DNA from: Aliihoeflea sp. 2WW
Lineage (GTDB): Bacteria; Pseudomonadota; Alphaproteobacteria; Rhizobiales; Rhizobiaceae
Direction of reading: 5' to 3'
DNA: 39,446 nt
NCBI RefSeq assembly: GCF_000497755.1
Contig: NZ_AYOD01000068.1
Location: 1-39,446, forward strand
Numbering within the stretch: the stretch's first letter is position 1; every line of letters begins with the position of its first letter. Shown piece by piece: positions 35,491-39,446 of this stretch. The notes beneath the pieces are model-generated. The model saw only the letters and a list, made by a program, of their open reading frames with translations. It searched no databases and was not told the DNA's origin. Position numbers and translations under genes: made by a program.

Positions 35491-35550
35491 GGTGGGGCAA
35501 TAGCGCGCATATCGAATGCGGTGCAGGCAGGCTGGAGGTGCGGTTGGCGT

Positions 35551-36918
35551 TCAGCCCTTCGCTGCTGCGCGCGCTTGTTTTTCGGCCTTCAGTTTCTCGC
35601 GCAACTGTGCACCTAGACCGGCCTTGTTTTCCTGGCGGGCGCGGCCGAAGGCGAGGGCGTCGGCGGGGACGTCGGCGGTGACGACGCTGCCGGAGGCGAC
35701 ATAGGCGTTGTCGCCGATGGAAACCGGCGCGACGAGGGCCGAATTCGAGCCGATGAAGGCGCCCGCGCCGATCTGCGTCAAGTGCTTGAGGAAGCCGTCA
35801 TAATTGCAGGTGATCGTGCCGGCGCCGATATTCGCACCCGCGCCGATCTTCGCGTCGCCGATATAGGAGAGGTGGTTGATCTTGGCGCCTGGCGCGACGT
35901 CCGCATTCTTGACCTCGCAGAAATTGCCCACCTTCACTTTCTCCGAAAGCCGCGCGCCGGGGCGCAGCCGCGCGAAGGGGCCGATCTCGCCATGGTCGGC
36001 GATCGTCGCGCCTTCCAGATGCGAGAAGGAATGGATGGTGACGTGTGCGCCGACCGTCACGCCCGGCCCGAAGACGACGTTCGGCTCGACGACCGTGTCC
36101 GTGCCGATCTGCGTATCGTGCGAGAAATGCACGGTTTCCGGCGCCACGAGCGTGACGCCGGCCAGCATCATCTCGCGGCGCTTGCGCGCCTGCCAGACAC
36201 CTTCGGCCTCGGCGAGCTGGACGCGATTGTTGACGCCGAGGACGCTTTCTTCGGCTGCCGTGGTGGCGACCACGGCAAGGCCGCGCGCGGCGGCGATCTC
36301 GACGATGTCGGTGAGGTAGTATTCGCCCTTGGCGTTCTGGTTGCCGACGGCCTCGATCAGCGACAGCGCGTGTTCGCCGGAAATTGCCATCAGCCCGCCA
36401 TTGCAGAAGGTGACGGCGCGCTCGGCTGGCGTGCAGTCCTTGTCCTCGCGGATCGCGACGAGGCGGTCGCCTTCGGTGAGGAGGCGGCCGTAGCCCGTGG
36501 GATCGGCGGCCTCGAAGCCCATGACGACCACCGCAGCGCCTTCCGCAAGGCCCTTGCGAAGCGCTGCGATGTCTTCGGGTTCAACGAGCGGCGTGTCGGC
36601 GAAGAGGACGAGGATGTCGTCATGGCCTTCCGCAATCGCCTCGCGAGCGGCGAGGACGGCGTGGGCGGTGCCGAGGCGCTTGTGCTGGAGGTAGAGCCGG
36701 GCCGACGGCGCGACCTTCGCGGCGGCCTCCAGCACCTCGTCCGACTGGCGCCCGGCGACGATGGCGAGATCGGCCCGTCCGGCAGCCTGCGCGGCGCGGG
36801 CAGCATGGCACACGAGCGGCAGGCCCGCGACTTCGTGCAGCACCTTCGGCTTTGCGCTCTTCATTCGGGTGCCTTCGCCGGCGGCGAGCACGATCGCAAG
36901 GCAGCTACGTTCGGTCAT
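35551..36918 (-). CDS. glmU: Bifunctional GlmU: UDP-GlcNAc pyrophosphorylase / GlcN-1-P acetyltransferase
   Basis: Cytoplasmic enzyme of 455 residues that acetylates glucosamine-1-phosphate and joins it to UTP, giving UDP-GlcNAc for peptidoglycan and lipid A. The N-terminal uridylyltransferase domain has the nucleotide loop [11 protein letters not shown], the Q-rich/GTAHAV region and the metal Asp in VLFADTPLV. The C-terminal left-handed beta-helix shows hexapeptide repeats, with [20 protein letters not shown] and [11 protein letters not shown] chose ATG 36918 for the standard N-terminus and nearby GAGAG; an extension to 37029 has no family support. Divergent from galE. Confidence 0.96.
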   Translation of the reverse strand: MTERSCLAIVLAAGEGTRMKSAKPKVLHEVAGLPLVCHAARAAQAAGRADLAIVAGRQSDEVLEAAAKVAPSARLYLQHKRLGTAHAVLAAREAIAEGHDDILVLFADTPLVEPEDIAALRKGLAEGAAVVVMGFEAADPTGYGRLLTEGDRLVAIREDKDCTPAERAVTFCNGGLMAISGEHALSLIEAVGNQNAKGEYYLTDIVEIAAARGLAVVATTAAEESVLGVNNRVQLAEAEGVWQARKRREMMLAGVTLVAPETVHFSHDTQIGTDTVVEPNVVFGPGVTVGAHVTIHSFSHLEGATIADHGEIGPFARLRPGARLSEKVKVGNFCEVKNADVAPGAKINHLSYIGDAKIGAGANIGAGTITCNYDGFLKHLTQIGAGAFIGSNSALVAPVSIGDNAYVASGSVVTADVPADALAFGRARQENKAGLGAQLREKLKAEKQARAAAKG

Positions 36919-37058
36919 CGGAAATCTCTCAGTGCTGGTCGAGTCGACACGACCTAGCATTTCGGCCTTGTTTTCGCCAAGCCGAACGAATTCCTTCACG
37001 CCGCGGCAAGCATGATCGTCTATGATCACGCCCGAAATCGAAGGCTTGAGAGTTCACC

Positions 37059-38045
37059 ATGACAGTACTCGTGACCGGCGGCGCCGGCTATATCGGATCG
37101 CACATGGTCTGGCGGCTCCTCGACCAGGGCGAGGACGTGGTCGTGCTCGACCGGCTCTCGACCGGCTTCCACTGGGCGGTGCCCGCGGAGGCCGAACTCG
37201 TCGTCGGCGACATCGCCGACCAGGATTTGGTCGAGGCGACGATCGCGCGGCGCAAGGTCGATGCGATCATCCACTTCGCCGGGTCGGTCGTGGTGCCGGA
37301 TTCGGTCGCCGATCCGCTCGGCTACTACCAGAACAACACCGTCAAATCGCGCGCGCTGATCGAAAGCGCGGTGCGTTCGGGCGTGCCGCACTTCATCTTC
37401 TCCTCGACCGCTGCCGTCTACGGGACGCCGAGCGTGTCGCCGGTGGCCGAGAACGCGGAACTCAAGCCCGAATCGCCCTACGGCACCTCCAAGCTGATGA
37501 CCGAGATCATGCTGCGCGACACGGCCGCCGCGCATGATCTGGCCTATACGGTTCTGCGCTACTTCAACGTCGCGGGCGCCGATCCGGGGTTGCGGACCGG
37601 ACAGTCGACCAAGGGCGCGACGCATCTGATCAAGGTCGCGGCGGAAGCGGCGACCGGCAAGCGCGCCGGCATGGACGTCTACGGCACCGACTACCCGACG
37701 CCGGATGGCACCTGCGTGCGCGACTACATCCATGTCAGCGACCTGGTCGACGCCCATGCCCTTGCGCTGGCGCGGCTGCGCGCGGGCGGCGAGAGCCTGA
37801 CGGCCAATTGCGGCTATGGCGCCGGCTATTCGGTGTTCGAGGTGATCGATGCGGTCAAACGCGTCGTCGGGCGCGATTTCGAGATTCGCACCAGTGCGCG
37901 CCGCGCCGGCGACGCCGTCTCCATCGTCGCCGATCCGGCTCGCGCCAAGGCCGAATTCGGCTGGCAGCCCCGCCACGCCGATCTCGACACGATCGTCGCG
38001 CATGCGGTGCAGTGGGAAGAGCATCTCCGCTTCCTCAACAACTAG
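37059..38045 (+). CDS. galE: UDP-glucose 4-epimerase GalE
   Basis: NAD-dependent short-chain dehydrogenase-fold epimerase of 328 residues that interconverts UDP-glucose and UDP-galactose for polysaccharides. The NAD motif GGAGYIGSH is at 7-15. The catalytic pair is in the YGTSK motif, with the Ser/Thr of the triad in the preceding FSSTAAVYG. The substrate loop includes LRYFNVAGADP and the late DYIHVSDLV. Full length. Divergent from glmU, so both supply nucleotide sugars. Confidence 0.93.
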   Translation: MTVLVTGGAGYIGSHMVWRLLDQGEDVVVLDRLSTGFHWAVPAEAELVVGDIADQDLVEATIARRKVDAIIHFAGSVVVPDSVADPLGYYQNNTVKSRALIESAVRSGVPHFIFSSTAAVYGTPSVSPVAENAELKPESPYGTSKLMTEIMLRDTAAAHDLAYTVLRYFNVAGADPGLRTGQSTKGATHLIKVAAEAATGKRAGMDVYGTDYPTPDGTCVRDYIHVSDLVDAHALALARLRAGGESLTANCGYGAGYSVFEVIDAVKRVVGRDFEIRTSARRAGDAVSIVADPARAKAEFGWQPRHADLDTIVAHAVQWEEHLRFLNN

Positions 38046-38385
38046 GGAATCGCCCCTGCGCGGCCTGCAAATGGCAGTCCTTTGCGCTTCCGGTGCTCAC
38101 GTACCCAAATGTACGCTCCGCTCCGGTTCTCAAGGCCTGCCATTTTCGACTCGCGCAGAGCCGATTCCGCGTCGAGCCATCGGAGAACACGTGAGGGCGG
38201 GCTGCAAACGCCGCCGTCCTGCGCTCCGGTGCTCACGTACTTGATGTACGCTCCGCTCCGGTGCTCGCACGCCGACGTTTTCGCCGCGCCCTGACGTGTT
38301 TTGGCGGCGTCGCAAAGATTGCTTCTGGGGATCGCTTGCGATTGTGGCGATGCGGGCGGATTTTTCTGCTAGGAGCGGGGAAGGG
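38046..38385. repeat. Intergenic palindromic repeats between galE and cysQ
   Basis: The 340-base gap has no credible gene. It holds two copies of a palindromic element with the core CGTAC-spacer-GTACG at 38100-38115 and 38236-38250. Both have flanking near-identical blocks (CCGGTGCTCACGTAC and GTACGCTCCGCTCCGGT) and outer arms that differ between copies but pair with each other (38069-38077 with 38137-38145; 38206-38215 with 38271-38280). The last about 90 bases should hold the cysQ promoter. Confidence 0.85.
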
Positions 38386-39219
38386 ATGCGCAAGACTGGC
38401 GGGCGCTGGATGACGATCGACTATGGCGAGGCACTGACGCGGCTCGAGCCCCTGGCGCTGGCCGCCGGGCGGATCGTGATGGACGCCTATCGCGGCGGCT
38501 GCGCGGTCGAGACCAAGACCGACGACAGCCCGGTGACATGGGCAGACCGCGAGGCCGAGCGGATCATTCTGGAGGGCCTGCGGCGTGATTTTCCGCAGAT
38601 ACCGATCGTCGCGGAGGAAGAGGTCAGCGCCGGGCTGATGCCGGCCGACCTCGGCCCCATGTTCTTCCTCGTCGACCCGCTCGACGGCACGCGCGAATTC
38701 GTCAACCGATCCGAGGATTTTACCGTCAACATCGCACTCGTCGTCGATGGCATGCCGGCGCTGGGCGTCGTCTACGCGCCGGCGCGACACCAGCTCTTTC
38801 TCGGCCAGCCGGGCCGCTGCGAGATGGCGCGCACGACCGACGATCACGAGATCGAAGGGCGGCGAGAGATCCACACGCAAACGCCCGGGCCGACGCCGGT
38901 GGTGGTCGCCAGCCGCTCGCATCGCACGATCGAGACCAACGATTATCTGGCGAAGCTGCCGCAAGCGGAGATCGTCTCGGTCGGCTCGTCGCTGAAATTC
39001 TGCATGATCGCCAGCGGAGCTGCGGATTTCTACCCGCGCTTCGGGGCGACGATGCAGTGGGACACGGCGGCGGGTGACGCGGTGCTGCGCGCAGCGGGCG
39101 GACGCACGCGTACGCTGGATGGCGAGGCGCTGAGATATGGCTGTTCGGGAAAGCTGGAGGCGGCTGCGTTTGCCAATCCGTGGTTTATCTCGGATTGCGG
39201 GGTGGATTTGGAGGGTTAG
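38386..39219 (+). CDS. cysQ: 3'(2'),5'-bisphosphate nucleotidase / inositol-monophosphatase family (CysQ-like)
   Basis: Mg-dependent phosphatase of 277 residues that would dephosphorylate 3'-phosphoadenosine 5'-phosphate from sulfate assimilation, or a related sugar phosphate. Motifs: TWADREAE, Glu of IVAEEE, DPLDGTREF (metal aspartates) and WDTAAGDAVLRAAGG. AGGAG lies about 11 bases before the ATG at 38386; an alternative ATG at 38410 would remove 8 residues. CysQ versus the histidinol-phosphatase or inositol branch is not fully separable by eye. Confidence 0.85.
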   Translation: MRKTGGRWMTIDYGEALTRLEPLALAAGRIVMDAYRGGCAVETKTDDSPVTWADREAERIILEGLRRDFPQIPIVAEEEVSAGLMPADLGPMFFLVDPLDGTREFVNRSEDFTVNIALVVDGMPALGVVYAPARHQLFLGQPGRCEMARTTDDHEIEGRREIHTQTPGPTPVVVASRSHRTIETNDYLAKLPQAEIVSVGSSLKFCMIASGAADFYPRFGATMQWDTAAGDAVLRAAGGRTRTLDGEALRYGCSGKLEAAAFANPWFISDCGVDLEG

Positions 39220-39243
39220 CGGCCGGGTGGTTTTTGCGAAGGC

Positions 39244-39385
39244 GGACCCCCACCCTTTATCCCTCCCCACAAGGGGGAGGGAGGGCGGCTACGCTGCGAT
39301 CTGTTTGTCAGCCTGGCGCCCGGATTTAGGGAAGAGAGCGAGGCTGACGAATTTCCTCCGCCTTGTGGGGAGGGGTGGGGGCTGT
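39244..39385. mobile_element. Palindromic MITE-like intergenic element
   Basis: Starts with the GACCCCCACCC...CTCCCCACAAGG repeat (39244-39288) and ends with an inverted variant that lacks the central TTTAT (about 39356-39385). Between them is a second inner inverted pair GTCAGCCT / AGGCTGAC. No open frame. The structure is that of a small non-autonomous element or a folded intergenic repeat. Confidence 0.55.
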
Positions 39386-39402
39386 GTGGTTTTTTTCGAA
39401 GG

Positions 39403-39446
39403 GGACCCCCACCCTTTATCCCTCCCCACAAGGGGGAGGGAGGGCG
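39403..39446. repeat. GC-rich intergenic repeat, copy C
   Basis: Direct copy of the 39244-39288 unit, running off the window edge. Its inverted mate, if any, is outside. Confidence 0.85.

Noticed and set aside
38042-38294. Short open frames between galE and cysQ
   Set aside because: They run through the palindromic repeats on both strands and have no ribosome-binding sites or protein-like character.

Overview
This window looks like chromosome of an alphaproteobacterium of the Hyphomicrobiales (Rhizobiales), probably a Phyllobacteriaceae/Mesorhizobium-like organism. The reasons are the high GC, the CcrM-type GANTC adenine methyltransferase, the run ccrM / HAD / mutY / DUF721 / DsbA-like lipoprotein / smc / ppdK, the TRAP transporter, and several palindromic intergenic repeats of rhizobial type. 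The genus is an inference.

Layout. 1-13.3 kb is core: a class D beta-lactamase behind a HAD phosphatase, ccrM, a second HAD gene coupled to mutY, a DUF721 (DciA-like) protein, a DsbA-family lipoprotein, smc with a small coupled gene, a VOC protein and pyruvate phosphate dikinase. 13.3-17.8 kb is accessory: an SPW membrane protein, an orphan GSU2403-type nucleotidyltransferase-fold protein behind two matched 28-bp dyads, a DUF427 protein, a small membrane protein, and an alpha/beta hydrolase divergent from a LysR regulator. 17.8-26.4 kb is metabolic: a class III aminotransferase, an acyl-CoA ligase, a DUF1499 protein, a metallo-beta-lactamase-fold hydrolase, CcdA, DUF2171, and TRAP dctM-dctQ.

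26.5-35.3 kb is a decayed podovirus-like prophage. On the minus strand it keeps the end of one small gene, a frameshifted virion protein of about 830 residues, an apparently shortened tailspike, an intact asparagine-synthetase-like gene, and a GH108 endolysin with an internal deletion. A probably 5'-truncated integrase lies on the plus strand, followed by two unknown small genes and tRNA-Lys. The left edge cuts into what looks like the TRAP substrate-binding gene dctP, leaving only its last ~45 codons next to intact dctQ and dctM, so this transporter has probably lost its binding protein. The right side returns to core: tRNA-Lys(UUU), glmU, galE and a CysQ-like phosphatase.

The most interesting items are: (1) the phage-borne asparagine-synthetase/lasso-cyclase-like enzyme, which keeps the ATP-pyrophosphatase motifs, lacks the glutaminase cysteine, and is the longest intact frame in an otherwise eroded prophage; (2) the paired operators in front of the nucleotidyltransferase gene; (3) three intergenic palindrome families, one with clear compensatory stem changes.
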